Positions 9,455 through 17,426 of a DNA stretch of 64,000 nucleotides are shown here, piece by piece; within the stretch, counting starts at the first letter, position 1; each line of letters starts with the position of its first letter. This DNA comes from an uncultured Bacteriovorax sp. (lineage in GTDB: Bacteria; Bdellovibrionota; Bacteriovoracia; Bacteriovoracales; Bacteriovoracaceae), in contig CAMLMH010000008.1 of assembly GCA_946481315.1 (NCBI GenBank), forward strand, positions 92,269 to 156,268, read 5' to 3'. The translations under genes and the position numbers were made by a program. The notes under the pieces were generated by a model. It saw only the letters and a list, made by a program, of their open reading frames with translations, was not told the origin of the DNA and ran no database searches.

Positions 9455-9847
9455 ATGACCAGTGCAGTAGTTTTTCAAACGCAGTCGATCCTTATTTACT
9501 CTTTGATGATCCTGGGAATTATCAAACGTAAAAATCGCCGACAACACGTTCCCATCATGAGCACTGTGCTCATCTGGGATGTATTGCTGATTCTGCAGAT
9601 TGAACTCTCTCGCGGGGCCATTAACAAAGCTGCTGAGGCGGTCATTAATCCAATCATTTTAAATATTCATGTCTCATTTGCCGTGTCATCTGTGATATTT
9701 TATGGTCTTTTAGTATGGACAGGAAGAAGACTGCTCCAGGGTGATAACGAAAAACGTTTTTTGCACAGAATTTTTGGATGGTCCGCAGTCATTCTCCGGA
9801 CACTTACTTTGCTCACAAGTTTTTTTACTGTGGCACCTAAAGCATAA
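9455..9847 (+). CDS. Four-helix membrane protein, DUF420-like
   Basis: 130 residues with four hydrophobic helices. Histidines lie near membrane boundaries (NIHVSF, FLHRIFGW), as in DUF420/YozB-like proteins found near cytochrome oxidase assembly genes. The assignment is tentative. AAGG precedes the ATG. The gene ends 9 bases before bolA and seems to be transcribed with bolA and the glutaredoxin. Confidence 0.65.
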   Translation: MTSAVVFQTQSILIYSLMILGIIKRKNRRQHVPIMSTVLIWDVLLILQIELSRGAINKAAEAVINPIILNIHVSFAVSSVIFYGLLVWTGRRLLQGDNEKRFLHRIFGWSAVILRTLTLLTSFFTVAPKA

Positions 9848-9856
9848 GGAAAAGAT

Positions 9857-10114
9857 ATGGAATTCACTAATGTTGTAACATTAATTAAGAACGGCTTACC
9901 GGATGCGCATGTGAAAGTCACCGACATGACCGGAACCCGCGATCACTTGGATATTTTAATTGTCAGTGATCAGTTCAAAGGAAAAATGTTGATTGCCCAA
10001 CACCAGATGGTCATGGACCTCTTAAAAGAAAGCCTGAAGGAAGAAATTCACGCCGTACAGTTAAAAACAATGGACTTTGCAACCGCCGCCAAACGCGGAA
10101 TCGAAATAAAGTAA
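9857..10114 (+). CDS. BolA/IbaG family protein
   Basis: An 85-residue BolA-fold protein. The family pattern is visible as VKVTDMTGTRDHLDILIVSDQFKGK, the loop-strand-helix region with the ligand histidine, and the AQHQMV-like HR region. BolA proteins pair with monothiol glutaredoxins to hold [2Fe-2S] clusters. The gene for exactly such a glutaredoxin follows by 15 bases, so the pair probably handles Fe-S cluster traffic. AAGGA lies upstream of the ATG. The TGT/H signature is closer to IbaG/BolA2 than to classical BolA. Confidence 0.9.
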   Translation: MEFTNVVTLIKNGLPDAHVKVTDMTGTRDHLDILIVSDQFKGKMLIAQHQMVMDLLKESLKEEIHAVQLKTMDFATAAKRGIEIK

Positions 10115-10129
10115 TTAAGGAGAAAGAGT

Positions 10130-10492
10130 ATGAATAGCCCATTTACCATCGTTCAAGGTGTAGCTGTCGAAGAGGAAAATAAAAATCTCGACATCACAAC
10201 CCGGATTAAAAATCTGATTAACTCTGCACCGATTTTTCTTTTTATGAAAGGAACACCGGACATGCCTCAATGTGGTTTTTCGGCCAATGTTGTTCGCATT
10301 CTGAATTCTCATTCAGTGGCCTATAAAACATTTAACATTCTTTCAGATATGGATATCAGAGAGGGTGTGAAGCAATATTCCAACTGGCCGACATACCCGC
10401 AGCTTTATGTGAAAGGGCAATTAGTTGGCGGAAACGATATCGTGACAGAACTTATGCAAAACGGTGAGCTGGCCGACATTTTAAAAAACTAA
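10130..10492 (+). CDS. grxD: Monothiol glutaredoxin (Grx4 type)
   Basis: A 120-residue Grx4-family protein. It has the CGFS active site (MPQCGFSANVVRIL), the upstream family motif PIFLFMKGTPDMP, the glutathione-binding WPTYPQLYVKGQLVGGNDI, and a short N-terminal extension. Monothiol glutaredoxins bind and pass on [2Fe-2S] clusters with glutathione, usually with a BolA partner. AAGGAGAAAGAGT precedes the ATG, and a strong terminator follows the stop. Confidence 0.95.
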   Translation: MNSPFTIVQGVAVEEENKNLDITTRIKNLINSAPIFLFMKGTPDMPQCGFSANVVRILNSHSVAYKTFNILSDMDIREGVKQYSNWPTYPQLYVKGQLVGGNDIVTELMQNGELADILKN

Positions 10493-10501
10493 GCCCAAAT
10501 A

Positions 10502-10526
10502 AAAAGGCCCCAAAACGGGGCCTTTT
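10502..10526. terminator. Bidirectional terminator after grxD
   Basis: AAAAGGCCCC-AAAAC-GGGGCCTTTT, a 10-bp stem. It ends the bolA-grxD transcript and also directly follows the stop of the converging receiver gene at 10527. Confidence 0.9.
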
Positions 10527-10901
10527 CTATCCTGCAAGATCTCTTTCAATCTCTTTAATTAATTCATCCAGGTCAAAAGGCTTAGAGAAAAATTTTCGGG
10601 CCCCTGCCTTTACTGCATCTTCAGTAGAAACATCGGCCTGTCCGGAAACAAAATAAAAGAGCGGATGTTTACCGGCGAGATTGTTTACATGTGACAAAAC
10701 CGCCATTCCGTTTCCGTTGGGCATTTTGTAATCGGAGACGACGATATCTACTGGCTCTACTGAAAGAATTTTAATGGCATCATTTCCGCAAATAGCAGTT
10801 TTTGTCTGATAACCACAGAATCGAAACTCTTCTTCCATCAATTCCAGAATATCGGGCTCGTCATCAACGATTAGGACTTTTAAATTTTTTCTATCAATCA
10901 T
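10527..10901 (-). CDS. Single-domain response regulator (CheY-like receiver)
   Basis: A 124-residue receiver domain with no output domain. The acidic pocket is VLIVDDEPDI, the phosphoacceptor Asp is in DIVVSDYKMPNGNG, a Ser stands in the switch position (YFVSGQAD), and the conserved Lys is in FFSKPFD. No kinase gene is adjacent; the nearest in this window is the CHASE-domain kinase at 35144-37303, and a link would be guesswork. I use the ATG at 10901, since a TTG 36 bases upstream has no better ribosome site. Confidence 0.85.
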   Translation of the reverse strand: MIDRKNLKVLIVDDEPDILELMEEEFRFCGYQTKTAICGNDAIKILSVEPVDIVVSDYKMPNGNGMAVLSHVNNLAGKHPLFYFVSGQADVSTEDAVKAGARKFFSKPFDLDELIKEIERDLAG

Positions 10902-10976
10902 GGGTTTAGAACCATCATCACAAAAAGGGCCTTTCAATAGAACTGACGTTTATCATTTAAACTATTGTAATTGAAT

Positions 10977-12278
10977 TTAAACTTTCGGTGATTTAATTTT
11001 TCTTAATGTAGCTAAACAGATAAGAGCAGGAAAAAGGATAACTCCTAGTAACATCAAATAGATATGCTTAAAAGAGAAATAGAGAATATATGCAGCACCT
11101 CGGATAATTGAGCGAAGAACTTCATTATCATAGATAAAAAGCGCCAGTTTCGGACCCCATTCATAGTAGACATCTACCAGAGCTTCCCCCCACGCCGATT
11201 GCAAGAGGATCGTATCGCGAAAATGGCGGAAATAATCGATCACTTCATGGTTTTCACCAAAACCTGCTGTCAGCAAAAAACACTTATTTTCTTTTAACAG
11301 CTCTTCAATCTGCGCTGGACTTCCCTCAACAGGCGGAGAAAGTGGAGTGGCGAAATTATATTTATCCACAACCACATAGGAAAAATTATAGGTGATCCCG
11401 TTCGTTAAATCGCGCACAGTAAGCTCACTGCTGGTGGAGTATGGAAAGACTTCTGCATTGAGAGTCCGACCAGCGTAAGTTGCATCACCAATCGGAAGAT
11501 CTCCGGGCAAAGCACTCGATGGCAATCGGACAACACGGATCGATTTAGCGTTATTGACACTGGTATTAGTAAAAGTGAGAAAAACCCTGCGGTCTCCTCT
11601 GCGTACACCGGTAATGTTGGACGTATAACTGGCAGGAGCAATAACTTTATTGCTCATACTGGTCGTCATATAAATGCCATCCGGATAACTGGTGATGGTG
11701 AGCACGCTCCCCAGGGCCAGTGTATTATCTGAATGCAGGAAAAAATACATTTTAAAATCTTTAGCCCCAGGTGAGACCGAACTAACACCCAGGTTCTGAC
11801 AGGCATTGGCTGCCTGCGCACAAATTTCAGCAGGAGAGACCGGGAAGGAAAAAGCCGAGTTAGTGACGGACAAAAAAGGAGTGCTGACCATCTTCACGAC
11901 TTCCCACTGCGAATCAGTGCTGTCATAAACAGCAGCATACAAATAGCGGTTGGAAGATCCCACGGTTAAAACCAGTGGGTAATTAATGGTCCGGTTGGTG
12001 GACGTAATATCCAGAATTGCTGGCGCCCCGCTTTCAGACTGCAGAAAATAGTCCGTTGAATTGACACCACCAACATTATATTCCAGCGGAACATAGATTT
12101 TAGGAGCTGAAGCTTCGGCGGTAGGCTGCTCCGTTGGTACGTCAACATTTAAGCTGATAGTCGTGCTCGTTGTTGCATTGACTGAAAAATTGGCCAGGTC
12201 TGTATCTAAACGAACCGTATCGGCTGCATTCGCAGCAGAGCAAAAAAGAAATAATAATGAAAGCTTGAAGAATCTCAT
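10977..12278 (-). CDS. Secreted, membrane-anchored protein with CFI-box C-terminal domain
   Basis: 433 residues. The signal peptide is MRFFKLSLLFLFCSAANA. A long Ser/Thr-rich beta region, fibronectin-like in feel (residues about 30-310), is followed by a C-terminal module beginning NKCFLLTAGFGENHEVIDYF. That matches the CFI-box domain (CFIATAAYGS... LRxFRD... YYxxxP) found at the ends of bacterial surface proteins. The final helix (residues about 400-425) plus a basic tail would anchor it in a membrane. The CFI cysteine is kept (K-C-F), though the canonical IATAAYGS is altered to LLTAGFGE. The gene has its own promoter facing the aminotransferase promoter. Confidence 0.75.
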   Translation of the reverse strand: MRFFKLSLLFLFCSAANAADTVRLDTDLANFSVNATTSTTISLNVDVPTEQPTAEASAPKIYVPLEYNVGGVNSTDYFLQSESGAPAILDITSTNRTINYPLVLTVGSSNRYLYAAVYDSTDSQWEVVKMVSTPFLSVTNSAFSFPVSPAEICAQAANACQNLGVSSVSPGAKDFKMYFFLHSDNTLALGSVLTITSYPDGIYMTTSMSNKVIAPASYTSNITGVRRGDRRVFLTFTNTSVNNAKSIRVVRLPSSALPGDLPIGDATYAGRTLNAEVFPYSTSSELTVRDLTNGITYNFSYVVVDKYNFATPLSPPVEGSPAQIEELLKENKCFLLTAGFGENHEVIDYFRHFRDTILLQSAWGEALVDVYYEWGPKLALFIYDNEVLRSIIRGAAYILYFSFKHIYLMLLGVILFPALICLATLRKIKSPKV

Positions 12279-12287
12279 TGTCCAAAA

Positions 12288-12317
12288 ATTATCCCTTTTT
12301 TGAGAGATAGTCGTCAA
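12288..12317 (-). promoter_or_regulatory. Promoter of the CFI-box gene
   Basis: On the minus strand, TTGACG (12312-12317), an 18-base spacer and GATAAT (12288-12293). The -10 ends 9 bases before the ATG at 12278, leaving room for a leader of only about 2 bases. Confidence 0.65.
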
Positions 12318-12329
12318 TCATTTAAAGAA

Positions 12330-12358
12330 TTGATTTCTGCCGCAACTTCCACTATCAC
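12330..12358 (+). promoter_or_regulatory. Promoter of the aminotransferase gene
   Basis: TTGATT (12330-12335), a 17-base spacer and TATCAC (12353-12358), ending 7 bases before the ATG at 12366. There is no Shine-Dalgarno, so the transcript is probably leaderless. It lies back to back with the CFI-box promoter. Confidence 0.55.
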
Positions 12359-12365
12359 TTGGTAC

Positions 12366-13232
12366 ATGAAAGATTATCTGGTCAATATTAACGGTGAGAT
12401 TACTAACGGGGCAGAAGCAAAACTTTCGGTCTTTGACCGGGGCTTCCTTTACGGAGACTCAGTGTACGAAGCCACCCGCACATTTGACCGTATCCCTTTC
12501 CGGCTGGAGCGTCACATGGACCGGTTGTTTGAATCGGCGCGGATGATCTCCCTTGTTCCTACGCTTTCCAAAGAAGATATTAAAAAAGAATTGTTAAAGA
12601 CGATTGCGGCTTCCCCGCATGAAAATCACACCGTAAGAATCGTTCTCACCCGCGGAACAAACAGTGAATTAGGGCTAGATCCGGAACTCTCTGGTCCTAA
12701 TAATCTCGTCATTTTCACCAAGGCCATTGCCCCTAATCCGGACTGGTGGCTCACCCGCGGTCTCTCCGTTATTTTTGCGCAGAAAATTTTAAATGAAACC
12801 GGAGCTCTCCCTAAAACGGGAAATTATCAGGAAAATATGCTGGCCTTCAAAAAGGCCAAAGAATCCGGCGTGCACGATGCTCTGATGGTCAACGCCCAGG
12901 GCTTTGTCACCGAAGGAACCACCAGCAATGCCTGGATCATTAAAGACGGCCACCTGCTCACACCTCCCCTTTCCGCCGGAATCCTGGAAGGGCTCACCCG
13001 TAAGACGCTCTTTGAAATGCAGGAGAAACTTCACCTGCCGGTGCCGCTTATTGAGCGAAACCTGACCAAAAAAGATTTCCTGGAAGCCGATGAGTGCTTT
13101 CTAACTAGCACGACGCGCAACCTGGTCCCGGTCACCAGCATCGACGGACAAAAAATCGGCAACGGTCTTCCGGGAAAACTGACCGGAGAACTCCTCAGGG
13201 CCTACCTTCGCTATGTCCAGAACAATTCTTGA
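12366..13232 (+). CDS. Class IV PLP aminotransferase (D-alanine or branched-chain type)
   Basis: A 288-residue fold-type IV aminotransferase. Family blocks are FDRGFLYGDSVYEATRTF, RLERHMDRLFESA, the PLP lysine in LPKTGNYQENMLAFKKA, then FVTEGTTSNAWIIKDG and GILEGLTRKTL. Members include D-amino-acid transaminase, branched-chain aminotransferase and aminodeoxychorismate lyase. The length and NYQEN context fit the first two best; motifs cannot separate them. A D-amino-acid enzyme would supply D-Glu/D-Ala for peptidoglycan. I start at the ATG at 12366 because a longer TTG reading would run into the promoter and adds no family sequence. Confidence 0.85.
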   Translation: MKDYLVNINGEITNGAEAKLSVFDRGFLYGDSVYEATRTFDRIPFRLERHMDRLFESARMISLVPTLSKEDIKKELLKTIAASPHENHTVRIVLTRGTNSELGLDPELSGPNNLVIFTKAIAPNPDWWLTRGLSVIFAQKILNETGALPKTGNYQENMLAFKKAKESGVHDALMVNAQGFVTEGTTSNAWIIKDGHLLTPPLSAGILEGLTRKTLFEMQEKLHLPVPLIERNLTKKDFLEADECFLTSTTRNLVPVTSIDGQKIGNGLPGKLTGELLRAYLRYVQNNS

Positions 13233-13251
13233 CCTGTGCCCTAAATTCAAA

Positions 13252-13281
13252 TTGACAAAGATAACGTCCTGCTTGTATTAC
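13252..13281 (+). promoter_or_regulatory. Promoter of rpsD
   Basis: TTGACA (13252-13257), an 18-base spacer and TATTAC (13276-13281), about 77 bases upstream of rpsD. The -10 region lies inside an inverted repeat (ACGTCC 13264-13269, GGACGT 13286-13291) that is followed by CTTTTT. That repeat could instead be the terminator of the aminotransferase gene, or could form only on read-through transcripts. Confidence 0.5.
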
Positions 13282-13358
13282 TTACGGACGTCTTTTTATA
13301 AAAATCACAACTCTGCACAGTTGAAGTTGTTAAAAGTTAATTATTTAGGGGTTAGTTC

Positions 13359-13982
13359 ATGGCAAGAAGTACGACAGGTAGAAGCCGCTTTAAGATTCAA
13401 AGATCATTGGGAATTGAACTTCCAGGTCTGGGAAAAGCTGGTGCACTAGAAAGAAGACCATACGGTCCAGGTCAACACGGAAACAAAAGAAAGAAAATTT
13501 CTGACTTTGCTGTTCGTATGAAAGAAAAGCAAAAACTTAGATACCACTACGGTCTTCGCGAAGGTCAATTGGTTAACTACGTAAAGAAAGCTAAAAAAGA
13601 CAAGTCACGTGCTTGGATGGATACTCTTCTTATTACTCTAGAGAGCCGTCTAGCTAACGTTATCTTCCGTCTTAACTGGGCTCCATCAATGCTGGCAGCA
13701 AACCAAATGGTTTCTCACGGCCACGTTCTTGTTAACGGTAAAAAAATCAACGTAGCTGGTTACACTGTTCAAAAAGGTGACACAATCACGCTTACAGATA
13801 AAGGTTTTGCTTCACTTAACTACACACAAGCTCAAGCAACTCCACGTCTTCCATCTATTCCAGCTTGCTTCACTATCGAAGGCAAGAACGCAAAGATGAT
13901 CGACCTTCCACTTCCAAGCGATATTCCTTTCGAATACGCAGGCCAGCTCGTTACCGAGTATTACTGGAAAGTTAAGCCTTAA
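13359..13982 (+). CDS. rpsD: 30S ribosomal protein S4
   Basis: Primary 16S rRNA-binding protein of the small subunit. The 207-residue length is typical. It shows the N-terminal RxxGLGKAGALERRPYGPGQHG block without zinc cysteines (C- form), KQKLRYHYGLREGQLVNYVKKA, the S4 RNA-binding domain (LESRLANVIFRL, ANQMVSHGHVLVNGKKIN) and the C-terminal VTEYYWKVKP. AGGGGTT precedes the ATG. It stands alone with its own promoter and terminator, not in the usual rpsK-rpoA cluster. Codon choice is clearly more biased (CTT, GCT, CGT, CCA) than in the neighbours, as expected for high expression. Confidence 0.98.
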   Translation: MARSTTGRSRFKIQRSLGIELPGLGKAGALERRPYGPGQHGNKRKKISDFAVRMKEKQKLRYHYGLREGQLVNYVKKAKKDKSRAWMDTLLITLESRLANVIFRLNWAPSMLAANQMVSHGHVLVNGKKINVAGYTVQKGDTITLTDKGFASLNYTQAQATPRLPSIPACFTIEGKNAKMIDLPLPSDIPFEYAGQLVTEYYWKVKP

Positions 13983-14002
13983 TTTTCAAAACCAAAAACA
14001 AA

Positions 14003-14029
14003 AACCACTCTTCGGAGTGGTTTTTTTTT
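14003..14029 (+). terminator. Terminator of rpsD
   Basis: AACCACTC-TTCG-GAGTGGTT followed by nine Ts: an 8-bp stem with a stable UUCG loop. Confidence 0.95.
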
Positions 14030-14063
14030 GCCCATTTTAGGTTCCAGCACACTTTTCTTGTTG

Positions 14064-14771
14064 CTAAGAGTTGCGGATTTTTTCAGAAGAAACATCCCGG
14101 TAAGGATGATCCGGAAGAACAATCAATTGAAGATGAGGGACAATCGCCTTCACTTTCTCTATCTGCGATTGATAGTTCTCCGGTCCAAAATAGCGGGGAA
14201 CGACATACATTTTTGTCAGACGTTTTAGAATCAATTCCGGATTTTTCCATTTGAAGAAATTCATGAAGGAGTCATCCCCCATCAGTAAATTTACTTCGGG
14301 AATGGAAACCGTGTTAATCCAGTCTGCTGTTGGATTGGCCTTTTTCTGGCCCAGAAATCCTGGATAAATACTAAAGGGAGTCTCCTTAAGCAGCATACAG
14401 ACTTCATAGAACGTCTCCCACGCTTCCATCCGGCCAACATATTCTTTAAGCGGATTAATGTCTGGAACAACAACGATATTTTTTTCAGGACAAGAAAGCA
14501 GACAATTCATATGTCCTTCGTGAAAAGGATTAAAACTGCCGCCAAAAAAAGTGACCGTTTTTTTTATCTCACTTTTGGCAATAAGCGGATGTTTAAAAGA
14601 GAGTTTTTTTGAATGAGAAGGAATGAAGGGAAACATTCCGGCGAGAGTCTGAAGCAAGTGATCCTGATCAGCAGAATTTAAATCCCACACCTCAAAGAGG
14701 TCACACCATGACTGGTCGGCAAGCTTTACGGTGCCATTTTTTTTTAGTTCAATCGGTCTATGCAACTGCAT
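14064..14771 (-). CDS. NadD-like nucleotidyltransferase
   Basis: 235 residues. The last two thirds are a nicotinate-nucleotide adenylyltransferase-type domain. TVTFFGGSFNPFHEGHMNC carries the GGxFNPxHxGH nucleotide-binding motif, and SSEKIRNS near the C-terminus is the (I)SSTxIR motif. The family adenylates nicotinate mononucleotide in NAD synthesis. The first 65 or so residues (RPIELKKNGTVKLADQSWCD...) are an extension that normal NadD lacks. The ATG at 14771 with GAGAG upstream overlaps the end of rarD by 14 bases; ATGs at 14786 and 14804 are alternatives. Whether it is the cell's only NadD cannot be told. Confidence 0.75.
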   Translation of the reverse strand: MQLHRPIELKKNGTVKLADQSWCDLFEVWDLNSADQDHLLQTLAGMFPFIPSHSKKLSFKHPLIAKSEIKKTVTFFGGSFNPFHEGHMNCLLSCPEKNIVVVPDINPLKEYVGRMEAWETFYEVCMLLKETPFSIYPGFLGQKKANPTADWINTVSIPEVNLLMGDDSFMNFFKWKNPELILKRLTKMYVVPRYFGPENYQSQIEKVKAIVPHLQLIVLPDHPYRDVSSEKIRNS

Positions 14772-15672
14772 TTTTTTCTCTCGCATTCTGCATCCGTCGT
14801 TCATTCAGCCCGTGAAGGGTGTATAAAAGCAGTCCACCCCAGATAAACCCGAAGCTGATGGCATGAATGTTGGTGAAGGCTTCATTGTATAGTAATACCC
14901 CGGATAACAACTGTAACGATGGAGTCATATACTGCATGATCCCCACTGTCGAGAGCGGGAGATATCTTACGGCATGTCCGAAGGCCAGTAAAGGAATGAC
15001 TGTGACAAGGCCTCCGCCAATCAGCAGTAAACGCTGAGTATGCGTTCCGGAGAAAAAAACCAGGTTCTCCTTTGAAAGTAGATAAACGAAAAAAAACAAT
15101 GTGGGCACGACAAGTGAAGCTGATTCAAAAAAGAGTGAATGCGTAGGTTGCACATTCATTTTCTTTTTCAGCAGACCATAAAGGGCAAAACTGGTAGCAA
15201 GTCCGATGGAAATCAGTGGTTTCCCTGCCTGTGAAAGTAACATGACCATGATGCCGATGAAGGCCAGAGCAATAGACAACCATTGAATCGTTTTTAATTT
15301 TTCTTTGAGTAAAAAAACCCCCAGAAAAACGTTCAGCAGTGGATTGATAAAATAGCCCAGAGAGCATTCAACAATGTAGTTGTTGTCCACCGCCCAGATA
15401 AAAAGATTCCAGTTAAACAAAATAAGCAATGTGGTGGGAATAAGATAGTAGATGTTTGCTTTTTTGCTGAAGATCTTTTTTAAGTCCTTTATTTCACCCT
15501 GAAAAAAGAGAACGAGCCCTAAGATGACCGCCGACCAGAGGATGCGGTGACCGAGAACTTCGGTAAAAGACATTCCGTGCAGCAGTTTCCAGTAAACGGG
15601 AACAACTCCCCAGGTGAGAAAGGCCAGCAAGGCCCAGCAGATTCCTTTAAAAAAAGGTGAACGCTCACTCAT
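14758..15672 (-). CDS. rarD: EamA-family transporter RarD
   Basis: A 304-residue drug/metabolite-transporter superfamily permease with about ten membrane helices. It has the RarD-type opening (GICWALLAFLTWGVVPVYWKLL), HRILWSAVILGLVL, and the duplicated EamA half with MQYMTPSLQLLSGVLLYNEAF. The substrate is unknown; chloramphenicol resistance is only a historic label. The ATG at 15672 overlaps the end of the histone-fold gene by 8 bases, so the three genes are translationally coupled. Confidence 0.88.
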   Translation of the reverse strand: MSERSPFFKGICWALLAFLTWGVVPVYWKLLHGMSFTEVLGHRILWSAVILGLVLFFQGEIKDLKKIFSKKANIYYLIPTTLLILFNWNLFIWAVDNNYIVECSLGYFINPLLNVFLGVFLLKEKLKTIQWLSIALAFIGIMVMLLSQAGKPLISIGLATSFALYGLLKKKMNVQPTHSLFFESASLVVPTLFFFVYLLSKENLVFFSGTHTQRLLLIGGGLVTVIPLLAFGHAVRYLPLSTVGIMQYMTPSLQLLSGVLLYNEAFTNIHAISFGFIWGGLLLYTLHGLNERRMQNAREKNAVA

Positions 15673-16129
15673 AATCACGGTCCATGACCGTCTTTCGTCC
15701 TTCACTGCGGGCACGGGCTGCAGCGGCGTCGGTATGGCGACGAACAATTTTGGAGAGAATTTCCATCACGTTAGCCGATGTATTCATATCATGTTTGTCT
15801 TTGATGTATTGTTTGAGTTTGGAAGCAACAATCAGGATGTCTTCCTCATTTGCGAAACCACTCACTGCACTTTCGGCCGGACGATTGTTCACTATAATTC
15901 TGCGGGGAGCACTCTCATCTCCTTCCAGACGATAATCTTCTTTTTTGGGAGAGCGGTTTTCTTCCGCCCAGGAGCTTTTATGATTCATGACGGGGTTGTG
16001 CAAATTCCAGCAATCCACACTGCAAAAGACCAGTTTCTTACAGGTTGAAACGGAGCACGCCTGATAGACAGTGTTAAAGCCGATTTCTTTTTTACAACTT
16101 CCACACTTGCGCCAATATGTTGGTTCCAT
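15665..16129 (-). CDS. Zinc-finger protein with C-terminal bacterial histone fold
   Basis: 154 residues in two parts. Residues about 8-50 form a cysteine-rich zinc-finger-like module: CGSC, then C-x4-C, then FCSVDCWNLHNPVMNH, offering seven Cys/His ligands in treble-clef or ZZ-like order. After a charged linker, residues about 97-154 match a histone fold: helix 1 (VASKLKQYIKDKH), loop DMNTSANV, a long helix 2 (MEILSKIVRRHTDAAAARAR), then EGRKTVMDRDYE, the RKTV loop 2 signature with a very short helix 3 as in Bdellovibrio-type histones. It probably binds DNA as a dimer. AAGGAG sits 9 bases before the ATG at 16129; an ATG at 16135 is too close. First gene of an operon with rarD and the NadD-like gene. 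Confidence 0.75.
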   Translation of the reverse strand: MEPTYWRKCGSCKKEIGFNTVYQACSVSTCKKLVFCSVDCWNLHNPVMNHKSSWAEENRSPKKEDYRLEGDESAPRRIIVNNRPAESAVSGFANEEDILIVASKLKQYIKDKHDMNTSANVMEILSKIVRRHTDAAAARARSEGRKTVMDRDYE

Positions 16130-16181
16130 TTTCATGAACTCCTTAGACAATTTTACTTTTTTAGATCACAATGATTTTATC

Positions 16182-16532
16182 ATGAAATTTGAAACCGACT
16201 ATAAAAACATCCATTTTGAAATCAGCGTCGAGAGAGAAACAATCAGCGATGTTTCCTTATTAATGGGAGATAAATTCAATCGGCTTCCGAATCAAACCAT
16301 GATGGAAATAAAAAAAGGGACACTGGCTGCCTATAATGTCATCATCGTCTCTACTGCAGGTAGTGAGGAATTCACCCACTACCTAAGCAATGTGATTTTA
16401 AGCAGTGATGAATCAGAATTACTGGAAGAAATTGGCCATTACTTAGACCAGGAAGAAACGCTGGATACAATCGAACGACTTATCAGACGCTACCAGGTTG
16501 CACCTGGTCCGGTTTGGAGAATTCCCACATAA
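16182..16532 (+). CDS. Small cytoplasmic protein of unknown function
   Basis: 116 residues, acidic, with no signal peptide or cysteine. It shows an alpha/beta pattern (YKNIHFEISVERETISDVSLLMGDKF; GTLAAYNVIIVSTAGSEEF) ending in a helical ESELLEEIGHYLDQEETLDTIERLIRRY stretch. No family recognised. The start at 16182 keeps the gene clear of the divergent histone gene; an upstream in-frame ATG at 16134 would overlap that gene's start. There is no clear Shine-Dalgarno. A TAGACA-17-CACAAT pair upstream is a weak promoter candidate. Confidence 0.6.
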   Translation: MKFETDYKNIHFEISVERETISDVSLLMGDKFNRLPNQTMMEIKKGTLAAYNVIIVSTAGSEEFTHYLSNVILSSDESELLEEIGHYLDQEETLDTIERLIRRYQVAPGPVWRIPT

Positions 16533-16536
16533 AACG

Positions 16537-16565
16537 AAAAAGGCCCGCATGAAGCGGGCCTTTTT
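16537..16565. terminator. Bidirectional terminator
   Basis: AAAAAGGCCCGC-ATGAA-GCGGGCCTTTTT between two converging genes; a GC-rich 7-bp core extended by A-T pairs. Confidence 0.92.
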
Positions 16566-16578
16566 ATTTTATCTAAAA

Positions 16579-17172
16579 TTAGCGACAAGCTGTACGGCGA
16601 AGAACAACTCTTTCAACAAAAACGACATCTCCGATAAACTGAGCAGCTTCTTCAACTGATCCTGCTTCCGCGATCGAAAGAGACAGATCTTTTTGTGTTC
16701 TGCGGTCGTAGTATTCAATCCACTCATATCCAAAAACTTGTCTGTCCTGAATGGTACAAGTCACACCACCATTTGGAAGTGATGTACAAACCTGAACCGG
16801 TTGCCAGTATGTGCATGACTGAGTTGTCTGGCGAACCTGACCATTTGTCGTAACAGTTGCCACTGTTCCGCTGATATCCACTGGCTGACCAACTTCACGA
16901 GCTTTAAAAGCAAATGTTCCGTTGTTTGGAATGCGTGAACCTTCCGGAAGATTAAAAACATATTTCTCATCGCTGTCGTTATTTAAACGAAGAGTGATTT
17001 TTTTCGATGTGTTCGCTTTGATGTCAGCTGAATACGTTCCCACATTAATGGCACGTTTTGCGCCACGGCTGTTGACCAGCTTCACTTCTTTCGTAACGTT
17101 TAGTTGACCTTCGATTTTCTCGCAGCCAGTGAATATTAAGGCCGCTGCCAGGATAGGCAATAAACTTTTCAT
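16579..17172 (-). CDS. Putative lipoprotein of unknown function
   Basis: 197 residues. The signal peptide ends in a lipobox (LIFTGC), so the mature N-terminal cysteine would be lipidated. The body is beta-rich (ITLRLNNDSDEKYVFNLPEG; VATVTTNGQVRQ) with several cysteines (QSCTYW, VCTSLP, VTCTIQ) that could form disulfides in the periplasm. No family recognised. I use the ATG at 17172, which follows a strong GAGGGGGA ribosome site and gives a proper signal peptide; upstream in-frame codons do not. Confidence 0.8.
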   Translation of the reverse strand: MKSLLPILAAALIFTGCEKIEGQLNVTKEVKLVNSRGAKRAINVGTYSADIKANTSKKITLRLNNDSDEKYVFNLPEGSRIPNNGTFAFKAREVGQPVDISGTVATVTTNGQVRQTTQSCTYWQPVQVCTSLPNGGVTCTIQDRQVFGYEWIEYYDRRTQKDLSLSIAEAGSVEEAAQFIGDVVFVERVVLRRTACR

Positions 17173-17426
17173 GTGTTCCCCCTCTGAAAAACCAGTTTTG
17201 TTTGGATTAAATGTAACAAGGACCCCGTAGGCGCGCAATTTGATGGACGTCAATGTAAGGATTTTAGTGAGTTATACCGGCGCTTTGAAGCAAATGGGGA
17301 CACAATGGCCCCAAAATCAAGCAAGTTTTACAGGTTCTTGCATATCGGCTTGTAACGCAAAGTCAAAAAAGTTATACCCCAAACCAGTTATGGATCATAA
17401 TCACTTTTGACTATTTTGGGGATCAC

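Noticed and set aside
14088..14771. Housekeeping nadD assigned with certainty
   Set aside because: The N-terminal extension and unusual neighbours leave the substrate open, so only 'NadD-like' is stated.
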